Positions 17,523 through 25,770 of a stretch of DNA of 64,000 nucleotides are shown one piece after another (positions within the stretch are counted from its first letter, which is position 1; each line of letters starts with the position of its first letter). Made by a program: the position numbers and the translations under genes. Under the pieces are notes generated by a model. That model was not told where the DNA came from. It saw only the letters and a program-made list of their open reading frames with translations, and ran no database searches. Location of the stretch: positions 2,152,501 to 2,216,500 of the forward strand of contig NZ_CP086120.1 in the NCBI RefSeq assembly GCF_021216675.1. Reading direction: 5' to 3'. The DNA comes from Streptomyces gobiensis. Lineage in GTDB: Bacteria; Actinomycetota; Actinomycetes; Streptomycetales; Streptomycetaceae.

Positions 17523-18329
17523 CTACTCGCTGGTCGTCGCCGGATCGATAACCGCGAAGATGGCCCCCTGGTTGTCCACCAGGATCGCAAAACGGCCATA
17601 CGGGGCAGTCACCGCCGGGAAGAGCGTACGGCCACCCAGCCGCCCCACCGTGTTCACCGCCGCATCGCAGTCTGCCACCGAGAAGTACGTCAGAAAATGT
17701 GCCGGCAGCTCCGCCGGAATGCTGCCGACGATCACACACCGTCCGCCGATCGCGTGATCGTCATCAACCGGGTCCCCGGGCAGCGCCCACATCACATAGT
17801 CAAGATCGTCCTCACTGATGTCCCGCACCTCAAACCCGAAGACCTCCGTGTAGAAGGCGTCAACCGCGTCCTTGTCCCGGGTATAGACCTCGGTCCAGAT
17901 GTACGCACCGGGCTCATCCGTCACCTCAAAGCCCCGATGCGCCACCGGCTGCCACAGCCCGAACACCGCACCGCCCGGATCGGCGGCCACCGCCATGGTG
18001 GCCGCCGGCCCCGAGCCGACCTGGATCGGCGCCGTGATGACCTGCCCGCCCGCCGCGCGGATCCGCGCCTCGACCGCCACGGCATCCGTCGTCGCGAAGT
18101 AGATGGTCCAGACGGTGGGCATCCGCCCGTCCTTCTTCCGGAAGAGCCCGGCGGCCTGCCTGCCGTCCAGATACGCGGCCGTATACGAGCCCTCCTCCGG
18201 CGGCCCCGGCTCCCCGAAAGTCCACCCGAACAGCTCGCCATAGAAGCGCTTGCCCGCCTCCACATCGGCCAGCATCACATCGGCCCAACAGGGCGTCCCC
18301 TCGGCGAGTACGCCTTCGGCAGCGGCCAT
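17523..18329 (-). CDS. Two-domain VOC (glyoxalase/dioxygenase-fold) protein
   Basis: 268 residues made of two vicinal-oxygen-chelate modules: domain 1 from CWADVMLADVEAGKRFYGELFGW (about 13-35), domain 2 from YIWTEVYTRDKDAVDAFYTEVFGF (about 143-166). It resembles the actinobacterial Cfp30B/CFP32 group annotated as glyoxalase-like proteins. Enzymatic activity is unproven. It lies just upstream of the afsK-like gene in the same direction, 272 bases apart, a place where an AfsK-interacting partner (KbpA in S. coelicolor) might be expected; that link is speculation. The frame is open upstream; ATG 18329 with GGAAGGG before it is chosen. Confidence 0.8.
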   Translation of the reverse strand: MAAAEGVLAEGTPCWADVMLADVEAGKRFYGELFGWTFGEPGPPEEGSYTAAYLDGRQAAGLFRKKDGRMPTVWTIYFATTDAVAVEARIRAAGGQVITAPIQVGSGPAATMAVAADPGGAVFGLWQPVAHRGFEVTDEPGAYIWTEVYTRDKDAVDAFYTEVFGFEVRDISEDDLDYVMWALPGDPVDDDHAIGGRCVIVGSIPAELPAHFLTYFSVADCDAAVNTVGRLGGRTLFPAVTAPYGRFAILVDNQGAIFAVIDPATTSE

Positions 18330-18445
18330 GAGCCCGGTCCCTTCCTCACTGTCCGCACAGGTGTCGTACCGGAACGCTAGCTCCGACAGCGGTCGCCCGC
18401 AGAAGGGAGAACCCATTTGCATGCGGCCAGATCGCGCGCGGATCA

Positions 18446-18472
18446 GCCGTCGGTAAGCTGACGGCATGACAG
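18446..18472. promoter_or_regulatory. Palindromes at the TetR gene start
   Basis: GCCGTC (18446-18451) and GACGGC (18460-18465) form a 6-8-6 inverted repeat ending at the TetR ATG. Overlapping it, CTGAC-GGCAT-GACAG (18458-18472) matches the catabolic operator in 9 of 10 arm positions. Either could be an autoregulatory site. Confidence 0.45.
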
Positions 18473-19113
18473 GACAAGTTCGAACCGTTGACGGCAGGGT
18501 GGCCGGGCGACGCGGACAGGCAACGCGCCAGAAGCTCCTCGACTGCCTCAGCGAAATGCTCAGCTCGTCTCCGTACCGCGACGTCAAGGTCATCGATGTC
18601 GCCCGGAAGGCGGGCACGTCCCCCGCGACCTTCTATCAATACTTCCCCGACGTCGAAGGCGCGGTCCTGGAGATCGCCGAGTCGATGGCAAAGGAGGGCG
18701 CGACCCTGACCGATCTGGTCGCAGGCCGCTCCTGGACCGGAAAAGCCGCCTGGAGTACGGCAGAAGACCTGGTGGACGGCTTCCTCACGTTCTGGCGCAA
18801 ACACGATGCGATCCTGCGCGTCGTGGACTTGGGCGCGGCGGAGGGCGACAAACGGTTCTACAAGATCCGGATGAAGATCCTGACATCCGTCACCAACTCC
18901 CTTACCGAAGCCATCAAAGAGCTTCAGGCCAAGGGCCGGGTCGGCAAGGACGTCAACGCCGCCGCGGTCGCGGGTTCGCTCGTCGCCATGCTCGCCTCGG
19001 TCGCGGGTCACCAGAAGGGCTTCCAGACGTGGGGCGTCAAGCAGTCCGAGCTGAAGCCGAACCTCGCACTGCTGGTCCACCTGGGCGTCACCGGCAAGAA
19101 GCCGACCAAGTAA
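18466..19113 (+). CDS. TetR-family transcriptional regulator, candidate regulon repressor
   Basis: 215 residues. The N-terminal helix-turn-helix is clear: RQKLLDCLSEMLSSSPYRDV then VIDVARKAGTSPATFYQYF (about 45-63). The rest is an all-helical ligand-binding and dimerisation domain. TetR dimers bind short palindromes and are released by small ligands, often acyl-CoAs or pathway intermediates. It is the only TetR protein in the window, lies among the catabolic operons, and has a near-match to their CTGAC-N5-GTCAG operator over its own start codon. It is thus the best candidate for the regulator; no direct proof. Divergent from the VOC gene. Confidence 0.85.
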   Translation: MTGQVRTVDGRVAGRRGQATRQKLLDCLSEMLSSSPYRDVKVIDVARKAGTSPATFYQYFPDVEGAVLEIAESMAKEGATLTDLVAGRSWTGKAAWSTAEDLVDGFLTFWRKHDAILRVVDLGAAEGDKRFYKIRMKILTSVTNSLTEAIKELQAKGRVGKDVNAAAVAGSLVAMLASVAGHQKGFQTWGVKQSELKPNLALLVHLGVTGKKPTK

Positions 19114-19166
19114 CGCGAACTCCTGACCGGACCTGTCACCGGCCAGACGGCGTGAGGGGGTGGGTA

Positions 19167-19282
19167 GGGGTGGGTTGTTCCGGACGCTTGCCCGTGATTT
19201 GTGGCCCGACACACACCCCACCGGCCAACCCAACGCCGCCGCGCGTCGGGCCGTAAATCATGGGTCCGGAACGGCCCACCCC
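19167..19282. repeat. Long imperfect inverted repeat between convergent genes
   Basis: Left arm 19167-19210 (GGGGTGGGTTGTTCCGGAC ... GATTTGTGGCCCGAC) pairs with right arm 19245-19282 (GTCGGGCCGTAAATC ... GTCCGGAACGGCCCACC), with a bulge of about 6 bases in the left arm and a loop of about 34 bases. The region 19114-19387 has no gene. It may act as a two-way terminator or be a small MITE-like element. Confidence 0.6.
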
Positions 19283-19387
19283 GGACCACCCCCGACCCAC
19301 CCACCCCGCGGTGGCCAACCCCCCACGGCGGGACACCCAGCCACGTACGGCCGGGCAGCAACCTGCTCACCCGCACCCAGCAACGCG

Positions 19388-19849
19388 CTACCGCCGCGAC
19401 AGGCGGAAAAGCCGGATCCGGCGCTCCACCCGCGCCTGGTACACCCCGTACGGCGGCCAGAACCGAAGTACCGCGTCCCACGCGGCCGCCCGCTCCTCCC
19501 CCACCAGCAGCCGCGCCCGCACCGGAATATCCTCCCCCCGCCAACTGATCGCCGCCTCCGGGTTCTTCAGCAGATTCGCCGTCCACGCCGGATGTCCCGG
19601 CCGCCCGAAGTTGCTGCCGATCAGCAGCCAGGTGCCGGTCTCCTTCTCCGGCATACAGGCCAGCGGGGTACGCCGCGACCGACCGCTCTTCGCGCCCGTC
19701 GCCGTCAGCACAACGCCCGGCAACAGCTGGGTACTCAGCATTTTCCTGCCGCGCGTCACCTTGTGCAGCGCACGGTCCAGGGCCGGGACGACATACGGCG
19801 CCACCTTGGCGAAACCCCGGGAGGAAGAGATCCGCTGCACCATGTTCAC
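19388..19849 (-). CDS. Deazaflavin (F420)-dependent nitroreductase-family protein (DDN-like)
   Basis: 153 residues matching the F420-dependent DDN family: LLPGVVLTATGAKSGRSRRTPLACMP near 42-67 and WLLIGSNFGRPGHPAWTANLLKNPEA near 74-99, the usual cofactor-binding split barrel. Likely role is F420H2-dependent reduction of an enone, quinone or ester substrate. GTG 19849 overlaps the stop of the upstream acyl-CoA dehydrogenase and has GGAGGTG five bases before it, so it is preferred over ATG 19843. Second gene of the operator-controlled ACAD-DDN operon. Confidence 0.85.
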   Translation of the reverse strand: MNMVQRISSSRGFAKVAPYVVPALDRALHKVTRGRKMLSTQLLPGVVLTATGAKSGRSRRTPLACMPEKETGTWLLIGSNFGRPGHPAWTANLLKNPEAAISWRGEDIPVRARLLVGEERAAAWDAVLRFWPPYGVYQARVERRIRLFRLSRR

Positions 19850-21012
19850 GCGAACACCTCCGCCCGCTCGGCCGCCCGCGCCCGCAGCGCGTGCACAGGA
19901 CCGAAGAGCAGCTCATCTCCCGCGGCCCGCTTGAAGTAGAGCTGCGCGTCATGTTCCCAGGTGAAGCCAAGGCCACCATGCAGCTGTACGGCCTCCGCAG
20001 CGGCCAGCCGCAGCGCCGCCAGCCCCTGGGCCAGCGCCAGCCCGCCCGCCTCCCCTGGCTCGCAAGCGGCGGCGTAATAGGCCGCCGAACGGGCCGTAGC
20101 GATCTGCACATAGACATCGGCCAACCGGTGCCGTACCGCCTGGAACGAACCGATCGGGCGGCCGAACTGCTCGCGGACCTTGACATAGTCAACGGTCCGC
20201 GCCAGCGCGCCATCGGCCGCGCCAACCGCCTCCGCCGCCAACGCGGCAGCCGCACCCGCACCAGCCCCGGCCAGCTCACCAGCCACCTCGACGCCGGCGT
20301 CCTCCTCCCCCAGCAACGCCGCCTCGACATCCCGGAGCTCGACCCGCGCCTGGCTCCGCGTCTCGTCCAACGCGGTCCGCCGGGCCCGTACGAGCCCGGC
20401 CGCCCCCGCTGCCCGTACCACAAAGAGCAGCGTCCGGCTCCGCGCGAAGCCACCCGTATGCGCGGCGACCAGCAGCACCTCCGCGCTGTGCCCGCCGAGC
20501 ACCTGCTCCACCTGCCCGTACAGCCGCCACCCGGCCTTCCCCGGACCCACCCTCCTCGCCTGTACGCCCCCGGCCCGGCCCCCGCCCGCCCAGTCACCGT
20601 CATTCGCCCCGGTCAGCCCCAGCGCGGCCATCGGCGCCGCCAGCGCCACGGTCAACGCACCCGAGGCAATGCCCGGCAACAGCTCCGCGCGCTGCTCCTC
20701 GGTGCCCAGCGCCCGTATCAGCGGAGCACCCAGCACCGCCGAACCCAGCAGCGGTGAGGGCAGCAGCACCCGGCCGGCCTCCTCGCAGGCCACCGCCAGC
20801 TCGACCGCACCGCACCCAACACCCCCGTAGGCAACCGGCACCGCGAGCCCAGGCAGCCCCAGCCGCTCGGCGAGCTGCTGCCACAGCGTACGGTCGTAGC
20901 CGTCCGCGGTGGCCACCGCGGCCCGGATCTCATCACTCCCGCACCGCTTGGCCAGCAGCTCCGCCACGGTGCGCCGGATATCGTCCTGCTCCTCGGTGAA
21001 CGCGGTGTCCAT
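19846..21012 (-). CDS. Acyl-CoA dehydrogenase family protein
   Basis: 388 residues: FTEEQDDIRRTVAELLAK at the start, the substrate/FAD middle domain (somewhat alanine/glycine-rich and divergent between 140 and 200), then DYVKVREQFGRPIGSFQAVRHRLAD near 270 and QLHGGLGFTWEHDAQLYFKRA near 350. It resembles the smaller subunits of heteromeric ACADs of steroid catabolism (FadE/ChsE type). It would oxidise an acyl-CoA to an enoyl-CoA with electrons to ETF. A CTGAC-N5-GTCAT palindrome sits 21 bases upstream of the start, the same spacing as at the amidohydrolase gene. Confidence 0.85.
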   Translation of the reverse strand: MDTAFTEEQDDIRRTVAELLAKRCGSDEIRAAVATADGYDRTLWQQLAERLGLPGLAVPVAYGGVGCGAVELAVACEEAGRVLLPSPLLGSAVLGAPLIRALGTEEQRAELLPGIASGALTVALAAPMAALGLTGANDGDWAGGGRAGGVQARRVGPGKAGWRLYGQVEQVLGGHSAEVLLVAAHTGGFARSRTLLFVVRAAGAAGLVRARRTALDETRSQARVELRDVEAALLGEEDAGVEVAGELAGAGAGAAAALAAEAVGAADGALARTVDYVKVREQFGRPIGSFQAVRHRLADVYVQIATARSAAYYAAACEPGEAGGLALAQGLAALRLAAAEAVQLHGGLGFTWEHDAQLYFKRAAGDELLFGPVHALRARAAERAEVFA

Positions 21013-21033
21013 CGACAGCTCCGCTCCCTAAGT

Positions 21034-21048
21034 CTGACGGGCCGTCAT
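21034..21048. promoter_or_regulatory. Operator-like palindrome CTGAC-GGGCC-GTCAT (site 3)
   Basis: 9 of 10 arm bases match the shared operator; 21 bases upstream of the ACAD start at 21012. Confidence 0.7.
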
Positions 21049-21074
21049 GTTAAGGACGGAACGCGCAGAAACAC

Positions 21075-21110
21075 AGAGGCGCGCGGTGCCTAAAGGCACC
21101 GCGCGCCTCT
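21075..21110. terminator. Perfect 16-bp hairpin
   Basis: AGAGGCGCGCGGTGCC (21075-21090), loop TAAA, GGCACCGCGCGCCTCT (21095-21110). No T-run follows on either strand. It lies behind the ACAD promoter, between it and the 3' repeats of the next leftward gene, and could insulate the two transcripts. Confidence 0.6.
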
Positions 21111-21327
21111 CCCCCCGCAAGGGACTGGCCGCGGAAGCTGCCGCACGGCGGCTTCCGGCGCCCAGCGCGATACGCACGCGTACGCGTACGTATGTGGATC
21201 TCTCGGAAGTCGAGCCGGAGTGGGATGAAGCGTGGGGGGTGGCTCAAGTCCGGTTTTAGTGGAACGGGAGCCTCCCCCGGGGCACATCAGTGCCAGAGAC
21301 ACAAAGGTGCCCACCCAAGGCGCAGCG

Positions 21328-21559
21328 TCACAACCAACCCCACCACTGCGCCCGCAACGCCAGCTGACTCCACCCCCCGGGGACAACCCCCGGACCCCCG
21401 GCCAGACCATCCACCCACCACCGTCACAACCAGCCTCGCCGCTGCGCCTGCAACGCCAGCTGACCCCATCCCCCGGGGGACAACCCCCGGACCCCCGGCC
21501 AGACCATCCACCCACCACCGTCACAACCAGCCTCGCCGCTGCGCCTGCAACGCCAGCTG
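21328..21559. repeat. 97-bp tandem repeats overlapping the 3' end of the regulator gene
   Basis: Units begin at 21328, 21424 and 21521 (TCACAACCA...). The first two units are about 96 and 97 bases and nearly identical in their second half. The third is partial (39 bases, identical to unit 2) and is the actual 3' end of the LuxR/TrmB-like gene, including its stop. The extra units are therefore downstream pseudo-copies of the gene end plus spacer. The rest of 21049-21520 contains no gene that I can support. Confidence 0.85.
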
Positions 21560-22555
21560 GAAGCGCGATCCCGCTCCCGCCTGCGCCATCAGCAGCTCCA
21601 TCCGGCGGAAGAAGGTCCGTCGGCTGATGCCCAGTTCGCGGATGATCTGGCTGTCCGGCACACCCGCGACCAGCATCGCCAGGATGCGGCGCTCGGCGGG
21701 GCCGGGCCGGGCGCCGGACGGGCCGCTGGTGCCGGTAGCCGCCTGGATCGGCAGGGCCCGGTCCCAGCACGCCTCAAAGAGGGCACGCAGTGCGGTCAGC
21801 AGCCCGCTGGGACGTACGACGAGCAGACTGCGGTTGACGTCCACCTCCGCGATCGACAGCGTCACAAAGCCGATCCGGTCATCGATGATCGTCAGCTTCA
21901 CCGGCAGCTCGGGCAGTACCCGGGCCTGCTCGCCAGCGTCAACGCACGGTTGGATGTTGCTGGTCAGATGCCCGGGATGGGCCAGCGACGCCCGGGCGTA
22001 CACGGCACGGTGCCGCACCCCTCGCTTCAGCATCGCGACCTCGGCGGCCGCCCCGCGCTCGCTGTCCCAGAAGTACGGCGGCGAATCGAACCGCAGCACC
22101 TCCTCGCGGGCCTCCGCCAGCGCCTCACCGAGCCGCCGCTCAATGTCCTCGCCGGTGACCTCCTCAGCCACCACCCCGCCCGCCGCCGCCGGCGAACGGC
22201 GCCGGTAGCGCTCGTACGCCCCGGTCACCGCGGCCCGCGCCTCCTCCAGCCGCAGCGCGGCACGGCGCGTCAGCAGTTCCAGCGCGGCGCCGGGCGGCAC
22301 CGGCAGCAGCGGGTGCTCATCACCCTCGACAGCGAGACCGAGGGCAGTGAGCTTCCGCACCACCTCAGAAGACAGCCCAGAAGACAGCCCAGAAGACAAA
22401 GCGCGCATATCACACACATCGCCCGTGCCATCAAGCAGCCGCAGATAGAGCTCGACCGCATCGGCATCCAGCCCGAGCGCGGCCAGATGTCCAGCCAGCT
22501 CCGTACGCTCCGTACGCTCCGCACGGTACTCAGGCCCGGGTATGCCATGCCCCAT
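21521..22555 (-). CDS. TrmB/LuxR-type helix-turn-helix transcriptional regulator
   Basis: 344 residues. The N-terminus (LAGHLAALGLDADAVELYLRLL) resembles a TrmB-like winged helix, the middle is a ligand-binding region, and the C-terminus has a LuxR-type HTH (PAERRILAMLVAGVPDSQIIRELGISRRTFFRRMELLM, about 285-325). Such regulators are common orphans in Streptomyces. Residues near 53-66 (SSGLSSGLSS) come from a 12-base in-frame DNA repeat at 22366-22401. The gene is divergent from the aldolase at 22600 across only 44 bases, with an operator in between, so the two are likely co-regulated. It may itself regulate the aldolase. Confidence 0.75.
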   Translation of the reverse strand: MGHGIPGPEYRAERTERTELAGHLAALGLDADAVELYLRLLDGTGDVCDMRALSSGLSSGLSSEVVRKLTALGLAVEGDEHPLLPVPPGAALELLTRRAALRLEEARAAVTGAYERYRRRSPAAAGGVVAEEVTGEDIERRLGEALAEAREEVLRFDSPPYFWDSERGAAAEVAMLKRGVRHRAVYARASLAHPGHLTSNIQPCVDAGEQARVLPELPVKLTIIDDRIGFVTLSIAEVDVNRSLLVVRPSGLLTALRALFEACWDRALPIQAATGTSGPSGARPGPAERRILAMLVAGVPDSQIIRELGISRRTFFRRMELLMAQAGAGSRFQLALQAQRRGWL

Positions 22556-22580
22556 GAGGCGGCACCCTAATGCAAAATAC

Positions 22581-22595
22581 CTGATGTACCGTCAG
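22581..22595. promoter_or_regulatory. Operator-like palindrome CTGAT-GTACC-GTCAG (site 4)
   Basis: 9 of 10 arm bases match. It ends 4 bases before the aldolase ATG (22600) and 25 bases from the regulator start (22555), occupying most of the 44-base divergent gap. The aldolase mRNA would be leaderless or nearly so. Confidence 0.75.
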
Positions 22596-22599
22596 ATAC

Positions 22600-23808
22600 A
22601 TGTCTGCCGTCATACGCTCACGCCCTAGCCCGCGCCCGCACCCTCGCCCGCGCCCGCGCAAGGTAGCCATCGCCGGAGTCGCCCTCTCCGATACCGGCCG
22701 AGTCGACGCCATGACCCCCTACGCCCTGCACGCCCAGGCCGCCCGCCGTGCGCTCGCCGACTCCGGCCTGGACCGCTCCGTCATCGACGGCTTCGCCTCG
22801 ACGGGGCTCGGCACCCTCGCCCCGGTGGAAGTCGCGGAGTATCTGGGGCTCCGCCCCGGCTGGGTGGAGTCCACCTCGGTCGGCGGCGCCACCTGGGAGG
22901 TGATGGCCGCGCACGCCGCCGACGCGATCGCGGCGGGCCACACGAACGCCGTACTGCTGGTGTACGGCTCCACCGCGCGCGCCGACCTCAAGGCGGGGCG
23001 CCGCACCGCGAACCTCTCCTTCGGCTCCCGGGGCCCGCTCCAGTACGAGGTGCCCTACGGCCACACCCTGGTCGCCAAGTACGCGATGGCCGCCCGCCGC
23101 CATATGCACGAGTACGGCACCACGCTGGAGCAGCTGGCGGAGATCGCCGTCCAGGCCCGTACGAACGCGGCCGCCAACCCGGAGGCGATGTACCGAGAGC
23201 CGGTGACGGTCGACGATGTACTGTCCGGGCCGCTGATCGCGGACCCGTTCACCAAGCTGCACTGCTGCATCCGTTCCGATGGCGGCTGCGCGGTGCTGCT
23301 GGTGGCGGAGGAGTACGTACCGGACCTCGCCGCGCCCCCGGTCTGGATCCTCGGCTCGGGCACGGCCGTCTCCCACACCACGATGTCCGAGTGGCCCGAC
23401 TTCACGGTCTCCCCGGCTGCCGTCTCAGGCCGCGACGCCTTCGCCCGGGCCGGGGTCACCCCGGCTGAGATCGATATCGCCGAGATCTACGACGCCTTCA
23501 CCTATATGACCCTGGTGACCCTGGAGGATCTGGGCTTCTGCGCGAAGGGCGAAGGCGGCGCGTTCGTCGAGAAGGGCCGGCTGACCCGGACCGGCGAGCT
23601 GCCGGTGAACACGGACGGTGGCGGGCTCTCCGCCTGCCACCCGGGTATGCGGGGCCTGTTCCTGCTGGTGGAAGCCGCCCGCCAGCTCCGTGGCCAGGCC
23701 GGGCCGCACCAGGTCCGCCGACCGGACGGCACGCTCCCGGGACTCGCGATCGCCTCCGGCACCGGCGGCTGGTTCTGCTCCTCGGGGACGGTGGTGCTGG
23801 GGCGCTAG
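22600..23808 (+). CDS. Thiolase-fold lipid-transfer/aldolase-like protein, second copy
   Basis: 402 residues, a paralogue of the protein at 12129. The first 20 residues are an unusual Arg/Pro-rich extension before RKVAIAGVALSDTG, where relatives start; no alternative in-frame start exists between, and the gene lacks a Shine-Dalgarno site. The thiolase cysteine is absent (SVGGATWEVMAAHAAD). Tyr297 sits in IYDAF as in the paralogue, but the position 50 residues on is His347 (GGLSACHPG) rather than tyrosine. Aldolase or condensing activity on an acyl-CoA is inferred. Its probable DUF35 partner is encoded away from it at 26863-27261. Confidence 0.8.
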   Translation: MSAVIRSRPSPRPHPRPRPRKVAIAGVALSDTGRVDAMTPYALHAQAARRALADSGLDRSVIDGFASTGLGTLAPVEVAEYLGLRPGWVESTSVGGATWEVMAAHAADAIAAGHTNAVLLVYGSTARADLKAGRRTANLSFGSRGPLQYEVPYGHTLVAKYAMAARRHMHEYGTTLEQLAEIAVQARTNAAANPEAMYREPVTVDDVLSGPLIADPFTKLHCCIRSDGGCAVLLVAEEYVPDLAAPPVWILGSGTAVSHTTMSEWPDFTVSPAAVSGRDAFARAGVTPAEIDIAEIYDAFTYMTLVTLEDLGFCAKGEGGAFVEKGRLTRTGELPVNTDGGGLSACHPGMRGLFLLVEAARQLRGQAGPHQVRRPDGTLPGLAIASGTGGWFCSSGTVVLGR

Positions 23809-23934
23809 CTCGCGCGCATGGCGCCGCGGCGCGGACGCCTTCGGCCGATGGGGCGGTCTTGAGCGGAGAGTGGCTGCGATGTCGGCACAGTGGGTACACG
23901 TGCCCCTGCACGACTCGGCAAAGGGGGTCTCGGG

Positions 23935-25770
23935 ATGGAGCCCGACTCTTCGCAGCGGGCCGCGAACGCGCGGCCGGGGCTCCGTGACGGGTACGCCCCA
24001 CTGCGGGATTACGCGGCGATCGGAGACGGCCGCACCGTCGCGCTGGTCGCCCGTGACGGATCCGTCGACTGGCTGGCCGTACCCGACCTGGACTCCGAGA
24101 CGGTGTTCGCCGCCGTACTGGACGCCCAGCGCGGCGGCCGCTTCGTCCTGGAGCCCGCCGTGGCCTACGGAGTGGACCGCCGTTACCTGCCGGGCACCAA
24201 CGTGCTGGAGACGACGTTCACCACCGATCTCGGGGTGGTCCGGGTGACGGATGCGATGACGCTGCCGGACCCGACGGGGCTGACACCGGTCCGTGAGCTG
24301 CAGCGCCGGGTCGAGGGGCTCGCCGGAAACGTACCGATGCGCTGGAGCGTGACGCCCGGGTTCGGCTACGGCGCCCGCACGCTCCGGATGAGCAGGCGGT
24401 CGGGAGTGCCGGTCGCCTCGTGCGGGGCGGACGCGCTCGCGGTGTGCACCTGGGAGGCCGGCGAGCCGCACTGCACCCAGGATGCGGTCAGCGGGCGCTT
24501 CGAGACGCGACCGGGGTCCCGCGCGTTGATCGCTCTGTGCTTCGCCCACCAGGACCCGCTGGTCTTCCCGACGCGCGCCGAGTGTGAGGCGCGCCTGGAC
24601 CACACGTGCGCCGTCTGGCGTCGGTGGCTGGACGGGCGCGCCTGCCACGGACCGTGGCGGCAGGCGGTCGAGCGCAGCGCGCTGGCCCTCAAGCTGCTGG
24701 TGTTCGCCCCGTCCGGTGCGGTCGCGGCAGCGGCGACGTCCTCGCTTCCCGAGCACATCGGCGGGGTACGGAACTGGGACTACCGGTTCTCCTGGATCCG
24801 GGACTCGGCCTTCACCCTGGACGCGTTCCTGGAACTGGACTGCCCACACGAGGCGCAGGCGTATTTCTGGTGGCTGATGCACGCCACCCAACTCACCCAC
24901 CCACGGCTGCGTGTGCTGTACCGGCTGGACGGCGGCGCCCGGGCGCCCGAGCGGGTACTGCCGCTGGAGGGCTATCGGGGCTCGTCGCCGGTCCGGACGG
25001 GCAACGCCGCCGGCAGCCAGTTGCAGCTGGACACCTACGGCGAGCTGCTGCAACTCACGTGGCTGTACGCGTCGGCCACCGGACGCCTCGACGCCGACAT
25101 CGCCCGTCGGGTGGCCGGGATGGCCGACCTGGTCTGCCGCACCTGGCAGGCACCGGACGCGGGGATCTGGGAGGTCCGCAGCCAGCCGCGGCACTTCACT
25201 CAGTCGAAGATGATGTGCTGGGTGGCGCTGGACCGCGCCATACGCCTGGCCGACCGGGAACTGATCCCGCAGCGCCACGCCGACCGCTGGCGGCGGGAAC
25301 GAGAGGCGATCAGAGAATTCGTCGAAACTCGCTGCTTCAGCGACCGCAAAGGCAGCTACGTCCGTGCCGCGGGCAGCCAGGAGCTGGACGCCAGTCTGCT
25401 GGTCGGCCTGCTGCACGGCTACGCCGGCCCGGACCAGCCGCGGATGCTCGGCACGATCGAGGCCATCCGCCGAGAGCTGGCCCATGGCCCGTTCGTCCAC
25501 CGCTACAGCGGCGAAGACGGCCTGCCCGGCACCGAGGGCGCGTTCCTGGCCTGCTCCTTCTGGCTCGCCGAGTGCCTGGCCCGCTGCGGCCGCCGGGACC
25601 AGGCCGCCGACCTGATGAACGAGCTCGTCGGCCTGGCCAACGACATCGGCCTGTACAGCGAGGAGATCGATCCGTCCACCGGGGCGTTCCTGGGCAACAT
25701 GCCCCAGGCACTCAGCCACCTCGCGCTGATCAGGACCGCCTGCGCGATCAACGAGGAGGACCAGCGATGA
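23935..25770 (+). CDS. Glycoside hydrolase family 15 protein (glucoamylase/trehalase-like)
   Basis: 611 residues from ATG 23935. N-terminal beta-sandwich (GYAPLRDYAAIGDGRTVALVARDGSVDWL), then an (alpha/alpha)6 barrel with GGVRNWDYRFSWIRDSAFTL, AGSQLQLDTYGELLQL, the general-acid segment DAGIWEVR and a second acidic segment GTEGAFLACSFWLAE. This is the bacterial cytoplasmic GH15 layout, acting on alpha-glucosides such as trehalose or maltodextrins. No signal peptide. A GTG at 23890 is possible, but ATG 23935 follows a GGGGG tract. The stop overlaps the next start as ATGA. It has no obvious link to the flanking catabolic genes. Confidence 0.85.
   Translation: MEPDSSQRAANARPGLRDGYAPLRDYAAIGDGRTVALVARDGSVDWLAVPDLDSETVFAAVLDAQRGGRFVLEPAVAYGVDRRYLPGTNVLETTFTTDLGVVRVTDAMTLPDPTGLTPVRELQRRVEGLAGNVPMRWSVTPGFGYGARTLRMSRRSGVPVASCGADALAVCTWEAGEPHCTQDAVSGRFETRPGSRALIALCFAHQDPLVFPTRAECEARLDHTCAVWRRWLDGRACHGPWRQAVERSALALKLLVFAPSGAVAAAATSSLPEHIGGVRNWDYRFSWIRDSAFTLDAFLELDCPHEAQAYFWWLMHATQLTHPRLRVLYRLDGGARAPERVLPLEGYRGSSPVRTGNAAGSQLQLDTYGELLQLTWLYASATGRLDADIARRVAGMADLVCRTWQAPDAGIWEVRSQPRHFTQSKMMCWVALDRAIRLADRELIPQRHADRWRREREAIREFVETRCFSDRKGSYVRAAGSQELDASLLVGLLHGYAGPDQPRMLGTIEAIRRELAHGPFVHRYSGEDGLPGTEGAFLACSFWLAECLARCGRRDQAADLMNELVGLANDIGLYSEEIDPSTGAFLGNMPQALSHLALIRTACAINEEDQR

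Noticed and set aside
12129..23808. The two thiolase-fold proteins as true beta-ketothiolases
   Set aside because: The nucleophilic cysteine is not at its usual place in either protein, while tyrosine residues and DUF35 partners point to aldolase-type members.
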